In this document: one piece after another, positions 7,503 through 17,015 of the stretch
Numbering within the stretch: position 1 is the stretch's first letter
Layout: each line of letters starts with the position of its first letter
Assembly: GCA_038237245.1 (NCBI GenBank)
Contig: JBBRYY010000001.1
Coordinates: 40,937 to 104,936, forward strand
Reading direction: 5' to 3'
DNA: 64,000 nucleotides
Source: FEN-1250 sp038237245
GTDB taxonomy: Bacteria > Gemmatimonadota > Gemmatimonadetes > Gemmatimonadales > Gemmatimonadaceae
Notes under the pieces: model-generated
The model's database searches: none
What the model saw: the letters and a program-made list of their open reading frames with translations, nothing else
Told to the model about the DNA's origin: nothing
Program-made: the position numbers and the translations under genes

Positions 7503-10202
7503 TCAGACCGCCGCCGGCTCGGCCGGCTCGGCTGGCGCAGAAGCCGGAGCTGCGGCGGCTGCGGCCGCGGCCTTGGCCTTCTTGCTCGCCTCGATCACGG
7601 CCGCGTCCTTCGCGACCTGCGCCTTCGTCCCCGTCACGATGAGCACGTCGTCGTCCTCGCGCATGATGCGCACGTGCGATTCGGGCGGCAGCTCGCCGGC
7701 GATGATCGTGCGCGAGAGCTCCGACACGACGAGCCGCTCCACCGTACGCTCGACTGGCCGTGCGCCATAGGCCGGATCGTACGCCAGCTGCGCGAGCAGC
7801 TCCACGGCGTCATCGTCCGCCTCGAAGGTGACCTGATGCTCTTCCAGCAGTCGCGCGCCGATGCTCGCGAGGTTCATGCGTACGATCTTCGAGAGGATCG
7901 GCAAATCGAGCGAGTTGAACGGGATCACGGCGCTGATACGGTTGAACAGCTCCGGGCGCAGCGACGACTGCACGACCTTCATCAGGATCTCCTTCCGCTG
8001 CTCGAGATCGTCGGTCGCGGCCATCGATTCCTTCACGCCGAGGTTCGACGTGAGGATGATGATCGTGTTCGTGAAGTCGCAGAAGCGTCCCTTCGCATCC
8101 GTCAGGCGTCCCTCGTCGAGCACGCCCAGCAGGATGTCGATGACCTCGGGATGTCCCTTCTCGATCTCGTCGAAGAGCACGATCGAATAGGGCGAGCGTC
8201 GCACCTGCTCGGTGAGAAAGCCGCCCTGCTCCGACCCGACGAGACCGGGGCGCGAGCCGATGAGCCCCGACACGGAGCCCGCATCCTTGTACTCCGCCAT
8301 GTCGATGCGAATGAGCGCCGAGTCATCGTCGAACAGCGCCTCGGCGAGTCCCTTCGCGAGCTCGGTCTTGCCGACGCCGGTGGGCCCGACGAAGAGAAAC
8401 GACGCGGGCTTGCGCTTCTTGCGCAGGTCCGCGCGCATGCGGCGCGCGGCATCGGCGAGATGGTCCGCCGCGTCGTCCTGCCCGAGCACGCGCGCGCGGA
8501 GGCGCTCCTCGAGCTTGAGCAGCCGCTCGCGCTCGCTCTCCATCATGCGCGAAATCGGAATCCCCGCGCGTCGTGCGACGACCTCGGCGATCATATCGGG
8601 GCCGACCTCCGCGGGCACCAGCACGCCGGCGGCGGAGAGCTTCGCCCATCGCGCGTCCAGATCGGCCTGCTGGTCGCCGAGGAACTTGAGCGCGCCGTAG
8701 CGGAGCTCGGCGGCCTTGGCGACGTCGCCGGCGGATTCCGCAGCGTCGAGCTCGGCCTGCTTCTCCTGCGTCGCCTTGCTCGTGGCCTGCAGCCCGTCCG
8801 ACACCTCCTTCTCATCCTTCCAGCGAGCGAGCAGTACATCGAGCTCCTTCTGCTTCTTCGCGGCGTCGGCTGTCGCGTTCTTGAGATCGTCGCCCTTCCC
8901 GCCTCCCGATCCTTTCAAGGCTTCGATGCGCGCGTTCAGACGCACGAGCTCGCGCTCCTTCTCATCGATCTGATTCGGCTTCGACTCGAGCTGCATGCGG
9001 ATGCGCGCAGCCGCCTCGTCGAGGATATCGAAGGCCTTGTCGGGGAAGAATCGGTCGCGCAGATGGCGGCGCGCGAGCTTCACGACCGCGTGCAGCGCGT
9101 CCTCGCTGATCCGCACGCCGTGGTGCCGCTCGAAATTCCCCTTCACGCCGCGAAGCATCGCGAGCGTCATGTCGTCGTCCGGCTCCTCGACGATCACCTT
9201 CTCGAAACGGCGCGCGAGCGCGCCATCCTTCTCGATGTGCTCGCGATATTCGTCGTGCGTGGTCGCGCCGACGCAGCGCAGCTCGCCACGCGCGAGCGCG
9301 GGCTTCAAAATGTTCGCCGCATCCATTCCGCCGGCGTTCCCGCCCGCGCCAACCAGGGTGTGCAGCTCGTCGAGGAAGAGGATGACGTCGTCGGTACCGC
9401 GCACCTCGTCGACGATCGCCTTGATCCGCTCCTCGAACTCGCCGCGATACTTGGCGCCGGCGACGAGTGCGGTCAGATCGAGCGAGAGCAGCCGGCACTT
9501 GCGCAGCGACTCCGGCACGTCCCCCGCCGCAATGCGGAGCGCGAGCCCCTCGACGACGGCGGTCTTTCCCGTTCCCGGATCACCGACGAGTACCGGATTG
9601 TTCTTCGACTTGCGCAGGAGCGTCTGGATGAGTGCGCGCGTCTCGACGTCGCGCCCGATCACTGGCGAGAGCTTCCCGTCGCGGGCGCGCTGCGTGAGAT
9701 CTGTTGCGAACTTCGCGAGCTGGCTCGCACCAGCGTCGGCCGAGGTCTCTTCCGTCGGCTGCATCACAGCCGGATTGTCGAGCGCGGCTCCGATGCGCTC
9801 GGCCGTCCACCCCGCATCCTTGAGCGCCGTCGCAAGATCGCCCGAGCGCGAGTCCGTTGCCGCCAACGCAACTTCCAGCGCGCCGACGGTGCTGCTCCCG
9901 CGCTTGTCCGCCACGGCGAATGCGCGGTCGAGCAGATCGCGCAGCGAGCGCCCCGCGATCGGCTGGCGTCCCGGCTCGAGCTTCGTCGCATCGCGCTCAT
10001 CGGGGGTGCGCTCGACCGCGGCGAGTGCCGCCGCCGCGTCGAGCTTCACCTGTGCGGCGACGTGCTGCAGCGCACCGCCCTTGTCGAGCAGCACCTGCAT
10101 CAGATGCCTGGAGTGGATGTATCCCGAGCCCGCGCGGGCCGCGACGCGCCGCGCGGACTCGAGCGCGGCGGAAAGGTCCATGGCGAGACGACTCAGATCC
10201 AT
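7503..10202 (-). CDS. clpV: ClpV/TssH-type AAA+ ATPase (ClpB-like) of the contractile system
   Basis: An 899-residue double AAA+ unfoldase. The N-domain (about 1-145) precedes AAA1 with Walker A 'GDPGTGKTAVVEG' near residue 207. A coiled-coil middle domain rich in Lys/Glu/Ala (about 400-530) follows, then AAA2 with 'VGPTGVGKTELAKG' near 607 and a C-terminal small domain. The tail is Ala/Pro-rich. ClpV recycles contracted TssB/TssC sheath. Its place in a run with sheath, tube, spike and baseplate genes separates it from housekeeping ClpB, whose sequence it otherwise resembles. It follows TssK after 64 bases. Confidence 0.88.
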   Translation of the reverse strand: MDLSRLAMDLSAALESARRVAARAGSGYIHSRHLMQVLLDKGGALQHVAAQVKLDAAAALAAVERTPDERDATKLEPGRQPIAGRSLRDLLDRAFAVADKRGSSTVGALEVALAATDSRSGDLATALKDAGWTAERIGAALDNPAVMQPTEETSADAGASQLAKFATDLTQRARDGKLSPVIGRDVETRALIQTLLRKSKNNPVLVGDPGTGKTAVVEGLALRIAAGDVPESLRKCRLLSLDLTALVAGAKYRGEFEERIKAIVDEVRGTDDVILFLDELHTLVGAGGNAGGMDAANILKPALARGELRCVGATTHDEYREHIEKDGALARRFEKVIVEEPDDDMTLAMLRGVKGNFERHHGVRISEDALHAVVKLARRHLRDRFFPDKAFDILDEAAARIRMQLESKPNQIDEKERELVRLNARIEALKGSGGGKGDDLKNATADAAKKQKELDVLLARWKDEKEVSDGLQATSKATQEKQAELDAAESAGDVAKAAELRYGALKFLGDQQADLDARWAKLSAAGVLVPAEVGPDMIAEVVARRAGIPISRMMESERERLLKLEERLRARVLGQDDAADHLADAARRMRADLRKKRKPASFLFVGPTGVGKTELAKGLAEALFDDDSALIRIDMAEYKDAGSVSGLIGSRPGLVGSEQGGFLTEQVRRSPYSIVLFDEIEKGHPEVIDILLGVLDEGRLTDAKGRFCDFTNTIIILTSNLGVKESMAATDDLEQRKEILMKVVQSSLRPELFNRISAVIPFNSLDLPILSKIVRMNLASIGARLLEEHQVTFEADDDAVELLAQLAYDPAYGARPVERTVERLVVSELSRTIIAGELPPESHVRIMREDDDVLIVTGTKAQVAKDAAVIEASKKAKAAAAAAAAPASAPAEPAEPAAV

Positions 10203-10266
10203 CGGGTGCTCTCCTTGATAGACATCGTGTGCGGTACGCCGGCGCGAGCCGCGCGCCGGACGTCGC

Positions 10267-11919
10267 TCACTTTGGTTTCTTCAGTTTGATGACCGGCGTG
10301 CTGAGTGGCGTGTGCTCGGACGGTGTCGATGGCGAGTGCTGCGGCGCAGCGGATGCGACGGGCGATACCGAGGGAGCCGGCGACGACATCGCCGGCGGCG
10401 CGACGCTCCCCTCGGCGATGAGCCCGAGACGGCGCTGATAGAGCAGCGCGCCGCGCACGCGATGGCCCGGCTGCACGGTGATCGTGAGCCCAGAGATCGT
10501 CGCGACATCGGGCGGTGTATCGAAGTTCATCGCGAAGTTGCGCTGCCCCGGAATCTCCGCGGCAATGTTGCGCGACGTCGGCCGGCTCGGGCCGGCGGTC
10601 GAATTGATTCGCAGGTCGACGCGAAGCTCTTCGCCCACCTGCCAGCTCGATGTGCCCTGCGGGTCGCCCATGAGCACGATGCGATACTCGTGGCGCCCCG
10701 TAAGATTCATCTGCGCGAAGACGAAGGTGAGGATGTCGCCGTCGCGCTGCGGGTGCCCCGGCGTCGCCACCGAGACGTAGAAGTGCTCGCCGCCGCGGTC
10801 GAGCAGGAAGCGCAGCGAGTCGATCGACCGGTTGATGCGATAGTCGATGTACTTCCCCTCGAGCGCTTCGCACAGCCTGCGCAGCTGACCGATCGTCTGC
10901 TCTGCGCGTTCGAGTGAATGCCGCAGGTCGTCACGCGGGCTCAGCTCGCGGCGCGTCGACAGCGCCTGTCGCTCCTCCTCGAGCAGCGTCGCGTAGCTCG
11001 CATCGGCGCCCGTGAGCGTCTGGAAGAAGCTCTGCGTCGACGCGCTCAGATCCAGCGCGACGGCGATCCGCCTGCCGCAGCGATCGACCTGCTGGAAAAA
11101 CGCGAACGGCGACATCGCCGGATCGAAGGTTTCGTACGCGACGGTGTCGAGCGCCATCACGGCGCGCTCGATGAAGGCCAGGATGTCGATGTCGGCGCGC
11201 ACATCGATGCCGCGGCGCGAGACCTGGTCGGCGTAGCGCGCCACCGCGCGATGCAGCTCGGCGAACTCGCCAGCGAGCAGAACGATCTCTGCCTGCAGCG
11301 AGCGCCAGCCGCCATAGAGGGAGCTGTGCGCCATCAGCGTGGCGCACGTCGGGATGAAGCGCGGATCGAGCTCGAAGCCAAGCGTCTCGGACGCGCGACG
11401 CACCTTCCCGATGGCGAGCGAGTGCGAAAGCGCGTCGGCATCGACGCCGAGGGCGATCGTGTAGCGACTGCGGCGGAGGGCGGCGAAGTTCGGATTCGCA
11501 TCGTCGCTGCCGACGCTCTCCGGATCCTCTTCCTTTCCGCTGCCGGCCACCAGATAGACGAGCAGCTCATTGGCGCCGGCGAGATCGCCGCGGGGGAAAC
11601 TCTGGCGGATGAGGCACGACTCATCGATGTCGACGATGTCTCCGTGCGATGTGAGCCCGCGCGCCTGACGGACGGAGATGCTCACCGCGGTGCCATCGTC
11701 CTTCACGTCGACCTTCGGGTCGTGGACGCCAAGGCCGCGCTGCGCGGACTCGAGGCGCACGCCGCCACCCACCAACCCCGTTGCGGTCAGGCAGTTGCGA
11801 AGCACCCAGCCTACGGTGTTGTCGATGTACCGGTCCTGCAGCTTGAAATGCTCCGGCGTGAGGAGCATCCCCGTGGTCCAGTTGACCGACTTCAGCCCTT
11901 CTCCCGTCTCCTCCGGCAT
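10267..11919 (-). CDS. tssK: TssK-like baseplate protein
   Basis: 550 residues from ATG 11919; a longer upstream frame is ignored because the ATG overlaps the preceding stop as TAATG. The N-terminus 'VNWTTGMLLTPEHFKLQDRY' matches the TssK opening ('W..GM.L.P.HF..QDRY'), followed by a shell-like beta domain, a helical middle (about 210-400) and a C-terminal head. The end is a Pro/Ser/Ala-rich tail of ~50 residues with a basic tip, not usual in TssK. TssK normally connects baseplate wedges (TssF/TssG) to the TssL-TssM membrane complex. No TssL or TssM is seen here, so its docking partner must differ or lie elsewhere. Confidence 0.8.
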   Translation of the reverse strand: MPEETGEGLKSVNWTTGMLLTPEHFKLQDRYIDNTVGWVLRNCLTATGLVGGGVRLESAQRGLGVHDPKVDVKDDGTAVSISVRQARGLTSHGDIVDIDESCLIRQSFPRGDLAGANELLVYLVAGSGKEEDPESVGSDDANPNFAALRRSRYTIALGVDADALSHSLAIGKVRRASETLGFELDPRFIPTCATLMAHSSLYGGWRSLQAEIVLLAGEFAELHRAVARYADQVSRRGIDVRADIDILAFIERAVMALDTVAYETFDPAMSPFAFFQQVDRCGRRIAVALDLSASTQSFFQTLTGADASYATLLEEERQALSTRRELSPRDDLRHSLERAEQTIGQLRRLCEALEGKYIDYRINRSIDSLRFLLDRGGEHFYVSVATPGHPQRDGDILTFVFAQMNLTGRHEYRIVLMGDPQGTSSWQVGEELRVDLRINSTAGPSRPTSRNIAAEIPGQRNFAMNFDTPPDVATISGLTITVQPGHRVRGALLYQRRLGLIAEGSVAPPAMSSPAPSVSPVASAAPQHSPSTPSEHTPLSTPVIKLKKPK

Positions 11920-12962
11920 TACGCGGATCTCCTTTGCGGCGGTGCGCCAAGATAGCTGTTCACTCCCAGGACCGCTGCATCTTCGTTCGCCTTCGCGCCG
12001 CCGACGCGAGCCGGCTGACTCGCATCCCCCACGCGCCACCGCTCCCGCACCGATCGTGCGAGATGCATCGGGAGCACGAGCCGGTACAGCGCGTCGCGCT
12101 CGTGCCTCGCGCCGTCACCTGTGTGGGCGCGATACATCGCGAGATCGATGGGCCCGTAGCGCACTTCCACGGATGCCTCATCGCGCAGCCCCGTCCCCGC
12201 GATGGCGTCCACCCCCAGTCGCGCGTTGGACATCCCAAGCCGCGTCGTGCCGCCGGACAGTTGTACCATCCCGGCATGCATCGAGACGCGCTCCACCGGC
12301 AGAGTAAAGACGAGCCGGAAGGCGATGCGTAGCGCGAGCTCGCGGCCGGCGATGCGGTGCAAGGCCGGCAGCAGCCGCGCAATCGCGAACCATCGCTCCT
12401 CGCTCCACCGCTCGGCGGACAGCTGGAAGATCTCCTCGATCCATCGGCGAGTGCGCACCATGTCGTCGGGCGAAGCGACGAAATAGTCGCCGCCGCGACG
12501 TACGCGGTGGGCGAGCTTGGCGAGCGGGCTGTCGAAGAGCGCGAACAGTCGATCCGAGCGGAACTCGTATTCATCCTCATCGCGCATCGCGAAGGGCAGC
12601 GCGTCGATCGCGCTCGGCCCCGCCACCTTGAGCACGACGCGCGTGCGAGCGGTGAGCGGAGCGCCGGGTGGCGGCGACTGCTCGACGATCGTCCCCGCCT
12701 CCCATCCGCGCCCGACACTCTCGATGACGACGCGTGAATCGTCGACGCCGAGCGCGTAAAGCGTCGTCAGCGCGGAGTCGATGCTCTGGCGCGCGAGCCT
12801 GCGCGCGCGGACGAGATTGGGCATCCCGAGCGGACCCGTCTCGTCGTCGCTCTCCGCGATCGGAGCGACGAGCGTCGCGATCGCCTCCTCCTTCGTCGCG
12901 GCCGGCTTCTGCTTCTCCGGCGTTGGGCTCCCGGGCTCCGCTCCCTTGACGCGTTTAGGCAT
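11919..12962 (-). CDS. tssG: TssG-like baseplate protein with N-terminal PASTA domain
   Basis: A 347-residue protein with a two-part layout. Residues ~47-115 read as a PASTA domain: 'MPNLV' opening, then 'GTIVEQSPPPGAPL' and a closing 'VVLKV' strand. Residues ~120-347 resemble TssG: an acidic N-part, the helical 'RWFAIARLLPAL', a beta region, and 'LGVNSYLGAPPQ' near the end, matching the 'LG.N..LG' signature. TssG forms the baseplate wedge with TssF. PASTA domains normally bind peptidoglycan or sit in Ser/Thr kinases, so this fusion is unexpected in a cytoplasmic wedge protein. It overlaps TssF by 8 bases and TssK by 1 base, implying translational coupling. Confidence 0.7.
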   Translation of the reverse strand: MPKRVKGAEPGSPTPEKQKPAATKEEAIATLVAPIAESDDETGPLGMPNLVRARRLARQSIDSALTTLYALGVDDSRVVIESVGRGWEAGTIVEQSPPPGAPLTARTRVVLKVAGPSAIDALPFAMRDEDEYEFRSDRLFALFDSPLAKLAHRVRRGGDYFVASPDDMVRTRRWIEEIFQLSAERWSEERWFAIARLLPALHRIAGRELALRIAFRLVFTLPVERVSMHAGMVQLSGGTTRLGMSNARLGVDAIAGTGLRDEASVEVRYGPIDLAMYRAHTGDGARHERDALYRLVLPMHLARSVRERWRVGDASQPARVGGAKANEDAAVLGVNSYLGAPPQRRSA

Positions 12963-14727
12963 GGGGCAGCACCGTCACGCGCACACCGCGCCCCATGATC
13001 ACGCGCTGCTGCAGATGATTTTGCAGCAGCGTGCCGAGGCGTGGCAGCTCGGAGTCCGGATCCGCGAAATCGCTCGGCGCGACGTGCACCTCGACGACGT
13101 CGACCTGCCGCACGCCGTGCGGTCCGAGCTCCGAGGTCGTGGACACGTCGACACTCTTGATGCGTGGCTCGAACGCGCGCGCGGTGATCTCGACGTCATC
13201 GATGGTCACGACGCGATCGCGCGTGCGCAGGAGCTCGGCGAAGCGCACGCGCGCGTCCGCGTAGGGGGGCGGCGCACTCCCGCCGCGCGAGACCGCGAGG
13301 TTGGTCACTCTCGCGGTCACGTTCGAGAGCGGCGACGCGATCCGTTTCACGGAGCCCACCTCGATGCCGTTCGCGCGCGCGCCGTCGCAGAACAGAAAGC
13401 GCGCCATCGCGTAGCCGTCGAAGCGCCCCGTGGGCAGACGATGCGGCCGGCACTCGAGCTGTCCGCTGCGAAAGCGGTAGCGCCCCGCGTCAGTGGGCGC
13501 GGAGATCGAGGAGTCGTTTACGTACGCGTCGCCCTTCTCACCGCTGACACTCAGCAGACCGAGCAGATATTGATCGGTGCGCCCCTCAGGTCGCAGCGTG
13601 ACTGCGCTCCCCATGCGATCGAACTGGATGCGCTCATTGTAGATCTCGATGTTGCTCGCCGTCACCGCATGCAGTGCGACGCGCTGCAGCTCATCCGCAA
13701 CGCGCGTCAGTCCGGCCGGGAGCGGCACTTGCACCCAGATGAGCGGCCGGTCGAGCGCATCCTGCTCCTTTTCCGGCAGCAACATTGCCAGCCCCTCGGC
13801 GAAGCGCGTGGGGGGTGCGGACGTCGTGCGGCGCTCCAGAGGCACCGGCGGAAAAACGACGCACTGCTTGCCGTAGCTTCCCGCCGAGAGTTCGAAGGCG
13901 CTCGCAACATCCGCGGCGGCGTCCGACGCGGAATCCATGGCGGCGATCACCTCATCGTCGGCGCGCGAGGAATCGTTCCAAACGAGCCGCGTCACACCTC
14001 CGCGCCCGTGATTTGCGCGGAGCGTTCCCTCTTCCGACACGGCGCCGTCCGTGGAAAGAATCTGCCACGGACTACGCGACACGGCTTCGACGAGCGGACT
14101 CTCGGCGCTCGTGACATCGAGAAAGAGCCCGAGGCCGCTGAGATGCGCGGCGTCGGCGTCGAACGCCATCAAGAGCGTTGGCGGCGCGTTGCGCAGCTCG
14201 AGCGAGGTGCTGCCGGGGAGAATTGGTGTCGTGCGGACGCGCGCGCCGGCTACGGAGTGGAGCCTCCCGTTTTCATACACACCCGCAAACGCCAGAGACG
14301 TGGACGAGATCTCGATCGATTCGTCGATGGTGAATCGGATCTGCTCGCCGCTCGGCGCGTTGCCGATGAGCTCCGTATCGAGCGCGAGGCGTTCGCGCTG
14401 CTCGATCCCGGAAAACGCGATGACGATCTGCGCCGGATGCGCAAGTCGCGCCGGCAGAGCGAGTCCGTTGAGGAGATCGTCCAGCACCGCGACGGGAAAG
14501 ACGTATTCCGACTCCTGGTAGATGCGTTCGAGCTGCACCGCAAATGCCTGAAAGAGCGCGCCGAGCACGGGATCTGGCTGCGGCTGGGTTCCAAAGCGGA
14601 TCGCGACGGCCGACTCGAATTCCCGACGCATCTCGGCCGCGAGATCCGCCGCCGAGCGCGTGGCTCCGCCGAGCACGCCGGCGGAAGGAATGCGCCCCCC
14701 CTGATTGGAGCGCTGTGCGGTGGTCAC
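12955..14727 (-). CDS. tssF: TssF-like baseplate protein
   Basis: 590 residues. The N-terminus 'AAEMRREFESAVAIRFG...PDPVLGALFQAFAVQLERIYQ' has the pattern of TssF ('DPDVERLIEAFAFL.ARI'). A long beta-rich middle and a C-terminal segment follow, with 'GIEVGSVKRIASP' and 'LPRLGTLLQNHLQQRV', as in baseplate proteins related to phage gpJ/T4 gp6. It is the major wedge subunit of a T6SS baseplate. It shares 4 bases with VgrG (ATGA) upstream and 8 bases with TssG downstream. Sequence divergence from Proteobacterial TssF is high, so part of the call rests on context. Confidence 0.75.
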   Translation of the reverse strand: MTTAQRSNQGGRIPSAGVLGGATRSAADLAAEMRREFESAVAIRFGTQPQPDPVLGALFQAFAVQLERIYQESEYVFPVAVLDDLLNGLALPARLAHPAQIVIAFSGIEQRERLALDTELIGNAPSGEQIRFTIDESIEISSTSLAFAGVYENGRLHSVAGARVRTTPILPGSTSLELRNAPPTLLMAFDADAAHLSGLGLFLDVTSAESPLVEAVSRSPWQILSTDGAVSEEGTLRANHGRGGVTRLVWNDSSRADDEVIAAMDSASDAAADVASAFELSAGSYGKQCVVFPPVPLERRTTSAPPTRFAEGLAMLLPEKEQDALDRPLIWVQVPLPAGLTRVADELQRVALHAVTASNIEIYNERIQFDRMGSAVTLRPEGRTDQYLLGLLSVSGEKGDAYVNDSSISAPTDAGRYRFRSGQLECRPHRLPTGRFDGYAMARFLFCDGARANGIEVGSVKRIASPLSNVTARVTNLAVSRGGSAPPPYADARVRFAELLRTRDRVVTIDDVEITARAFEPRIKSVDVSTTSELGPHGVRQVDVVEVHVAPSDFADPDSELPRLGTLLQNHLQQRVIMGRGVRVTVLPHA

Positions 14728-16619
14728 GAATCGCCTTCGCGCGAAACCTTGAAGATATCCGTCGGCTTCGGATTCTCGCGCCCCGTCGCAACGCCCTCTC
14801 TCGCTTCCGGCTCGACGAAAATCCCTCCCTGCGTCGGCGGCATCACGAAGGCGGGCGGATTGATGTTCGTGAGCGGCGCCGACACGACGTTCTGCGTCGA
14901 GCCCAGCGTGACGACGTTGATCCCCTGGATCACGGACCCCGAGGCCGACAGCTCGACGGTGCTGCCTCCAGCGAGCATTGCGATGCGCGCATTCGACTGA
15001 TGCACATCTTCCCCCGTCACCTCGCTGAAGCGCACGCCCTTCACCGATGTCTGTTCATCGCCCTTGACGATCCGCGTCGCATCCTTGTCCACGAGCTCGA
15101 CGAGATTCTTGCATTCGAGCTGGATGCGGTCGCCGGCAGAGAGAAAGAGGTCGCCGTCGGAATGGATGGTGATGCGCGCCGCGCCATTCACGCCGTTGCT
15201 GAGCTGAATCAGACAGACGCCGCTCGGGGAGTGGATCTCGACCATTCCATTGTCGTCCATCACGATCGCGTTACCGCTCTTCGTGACGATGCGCTTGGGC
15301 GCGGCGCCGGGACTCACGTCGCGACCGTTCCACGCGCTCCCGAGAATGTAGGGATGCTCAGGATCGCCTTCCTCGAAGGCGATGATCACCTCGTCGCCGA
15401 TCTCAGGCAAAAACGCGATGCCTCTGCCATTGCCGGCAAAGGGCGTGACGTATCGTGCGAACAGCTCCAGCTCGGGACGTGCCTGCGCGCCGTCCTTGAG
15501 CCGCACCTTGATGCGACCCAGTTGCTGCGGATCCACGTTGTCCAGCACTTCGCCCGTGGTCAGCCCGAACAGCAGCGCGCGCGTCGGCTGCACGGCGTTG
15601 GAGAAGTTGACCCACGGTGTTGCGGTGAACGTGTTCGTGTACTGTTTGCCGTCGAAGACGTGCGAGACCTTGGTGAGGCCAAGTACACCCGGCGGATTGT
15701 CGAGCTTGAAGTTCACGCCCTCGCGAATGTCTATGGTATCGCCCACGAGCAGATCGATGTTCGTCGAGCTGCCATCGATCGTCACCGCGCTGCCGCTGAC
15801 TCGCTCGGCCTCGCGCTGCATCGCATCGCGGAACTCGAACAACGTGCTCGAGCGGGACGCCGTTTCGTAGAAGTTGCCAACGCCGGCTGACTGCAGTGCT
15901 TTCCCCCGCTTCTTCACCGCATCGGTGAGGTTCGTCGCGCCGGAGGCGGGCGCATCCTGCGATCGATCGAAGAGCGAGATCTCGACCTTGCGCTGAAACT
16001 CGTAGTACGCGCCCTTGAACCGGTTATTCCTCGGAACGATGCGCGACGTCAGCGCCTGCAGGTTCTGTCCCCACGTAAGATCGTGTCGCTTGTCGTCGAA
16101 GCCGTGGCGTATCTCCATTCCCTGTTCAAGGGGGCGCACGAAGCAGTCGTGATCGTCCGCAAGCCGGCGCAGAAATTCGAAGTCCGATTCCCCCGCCTGC
16201 CGGTAGTCCGCGACGCGGTTGACCGGCGGCGGCGCGCCGATCGTCACCTCGAACGCCGCCGCGACAGTGGTGAGGCTGCCGCTCAGCACGTTCCCCTTGT
16301 GGTGCCGCGCGCTGAACTTCGCCGAATCCGACACAGCCGTGATCACGAAGAAGGAGCCACCGCGAAGCTGATGCTGCTCTTCGCAGCCGTCGCCCACTCC
16401 GACGAAGACTTTGGCGCTCTTCTTCAGCACATCGTCCGTGAGCGTCACCGTCACCGGCGGCTCCACGAAATCCGACAGCTGGAGCGGCTTGCTCGGATCG
16501 CGATGAAATGTGATCGAGAGGCGATGGTGATCGCCGAGCACCTGTGTGATCTCGAGTCGCTCGACCTCGCGGTCGCGCAGCGTGACGGAACCGATCGTCG
16601 CTTCGATGCGGATGGCCAT
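14724..16619 (-). CDS. vgrG: VgrG-type spike protein
   Basis: A 631-residue spike tip. The N-terminal ~340 residues form the gp27-like base with 'DYRQAGESDFEFLRRLADDHDCF', a strong VgrG/gpD signature. The OB-fold follows (about 360-435) with 'DPQQLGRIKVRL' and 'FLPEIGDEVIIAFEEGDPEHPYILG'. A short gp5-like beta-helix (about 440-575) precedes a ~55-residue tail ending in Pro and acidic residues. No C-terminal enzymatic effector domain is recognised, and no PAAR gene is next to it, so the tip-sharpening protein and cargo are unidentified. It is followed by TssF with a 4-base overlap and preceded by the TssE-like gene with a 6-base gap. Confidence 0.92.
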   Translation of the reverse strand: MAIRIEATIGSVTLRDREVERLEITQVLGDHHRLSITFHRDPSKPLQLSDFVEPPVTVTLTDDVLKKSAKVFVGVGDGCEEQHQLRGGSFFVITAVSDSAKFSARHHKGNVLSGSLTTVAAAFEVTIGAPPPVNRVADYRQAGESDFEFLRRLADDHDCFVRPLEQGMEIRHGFDDKRHDLTWGQNLQALTSRIVPRNNRFKGAYYEFQRKVEISLFDRSQDAPASGATNLTDAVKKRGKALQSAGVGNFYETASRSSTLFEFRDAMQREAERVSGSAVTIDGSSTNIDLLVGDTIDIREGVNFKLDNPPGVLGLTKVSHVFDGKQYTNTFTATPWVNFSNAVQPTRALLFGLTTGEVLDNVDPQQLGRIKVRLKDGAQARPELELFARYVTPFAGNGRGIAFLPEIGDEVIIAFEEGDPEHPYILGSAWNGRDVSPGAAPKRIVTKSGNAIVMDDNGMVEIHSPSGVCLIQLSNGVNGAARITIHSDGDLFLSAGDRIQLECKNLVELVDKDATRIVKGDEQTSVKGVRFSEVTGEDVHQSNARIAMLAGGSTVELSASGSVIQGINVVTLGSTQNVVSAPLTNINPPAFVMPPTQGGIFVEPEAREGVATGRENPKPTDIFKVSREGDS

Positions 16620-16625
16620 GCCGCC

Positions 16626-17015
16626 CTAACCCGCGACGGGCGCCGAGGCGACGACGTTGCCGTAAGCCGGCTTGCCATCGATCAGCAGCGTGATGTCGAA
16701 ATTGCGCTCACCTTGTACGCGCTCGCGCGGCCGTCGCACGGATGACACGCGGGCCCAGCTCACGCCGAGCCCCGCAAAGGCTGCATTTAGCGCGGACACG
16801 AGCCGTGGATGCTCCTGCACATCGGCGCTGGCATCGGCGAACAGCTCCTGCAGACCGAACCATGGCGCGTGCGGCCACGCCTGACGCGATGTGGCGGCCA
16901 TCGCCTGCACCATGCCGAGCAGCGAGGCGACCGGATCGGTGCGCTCGAGCTGGCCATCCGGGGTAATGCGGAGCGGCAGCGACAGCATCCGCACGGACGA
17001 TAGGGGCGCTGTCAC
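16626..17015 (-). CDS. tssE: TssE/gp25-like baseplate protein
   Basis: A 129-residue protein starting with GTG in a GTGA overlap with the preceding tube-like gene. 'LRITPDGQLERTDPVASLLGMV' followed by a helical stretch and the C-terminal 'ERVQGERNFDITLLIDG' fit the gp25/TssE pattern: small alpha/beta wedge protein starting sheath polymerisation. The position between tube and VgrG genes supports this. The conserved EPR motif expected of gp25 is not clearly present; the nearest candidate is 'RRPRERV'. Recognition is therefore moderate. Confidence 0.55.
   Translation of the reverse strand: MTAPLSSVRMLSLPLRITPDGQLERTDPVASLLGMVQAMAATSRQAWPHAPWFGLQELFADASADVQEHPRLVSALNAAFAGLGVSWARVSSVRRPRERVQGERNFDITLLIDGKPAYGNVVASAPVAG

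Noticed and set aside
7503..10202. Assignment of the AAA+ protein as housekeeping ClpB
   Set aside because: Sequence alone is ClpB-like, but it is embedded in a run of sheath, tube, spike and baseplate genes, so ClpV is more likely.
7350..10289. A long plus-strand open frame opposite clpV and the FHA gene
   Set aside because: It is antisense to genes with clear domains and its translation is Arg/Leu/Val-rich without motifs; long mirror frames are common at this GC content.
12781..15000. A long plus-strand open frame opposite tssF and tssG
   Set aside because: Mirror of coding sequence on the other strand; no recognisable protein.
14724..16619. Toxic effector domain at the C-terminus of VgrG
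   Set aside because: After the beta-helix only a ~55-residue Pro/acidic tail remains, with no enzymatic motif.
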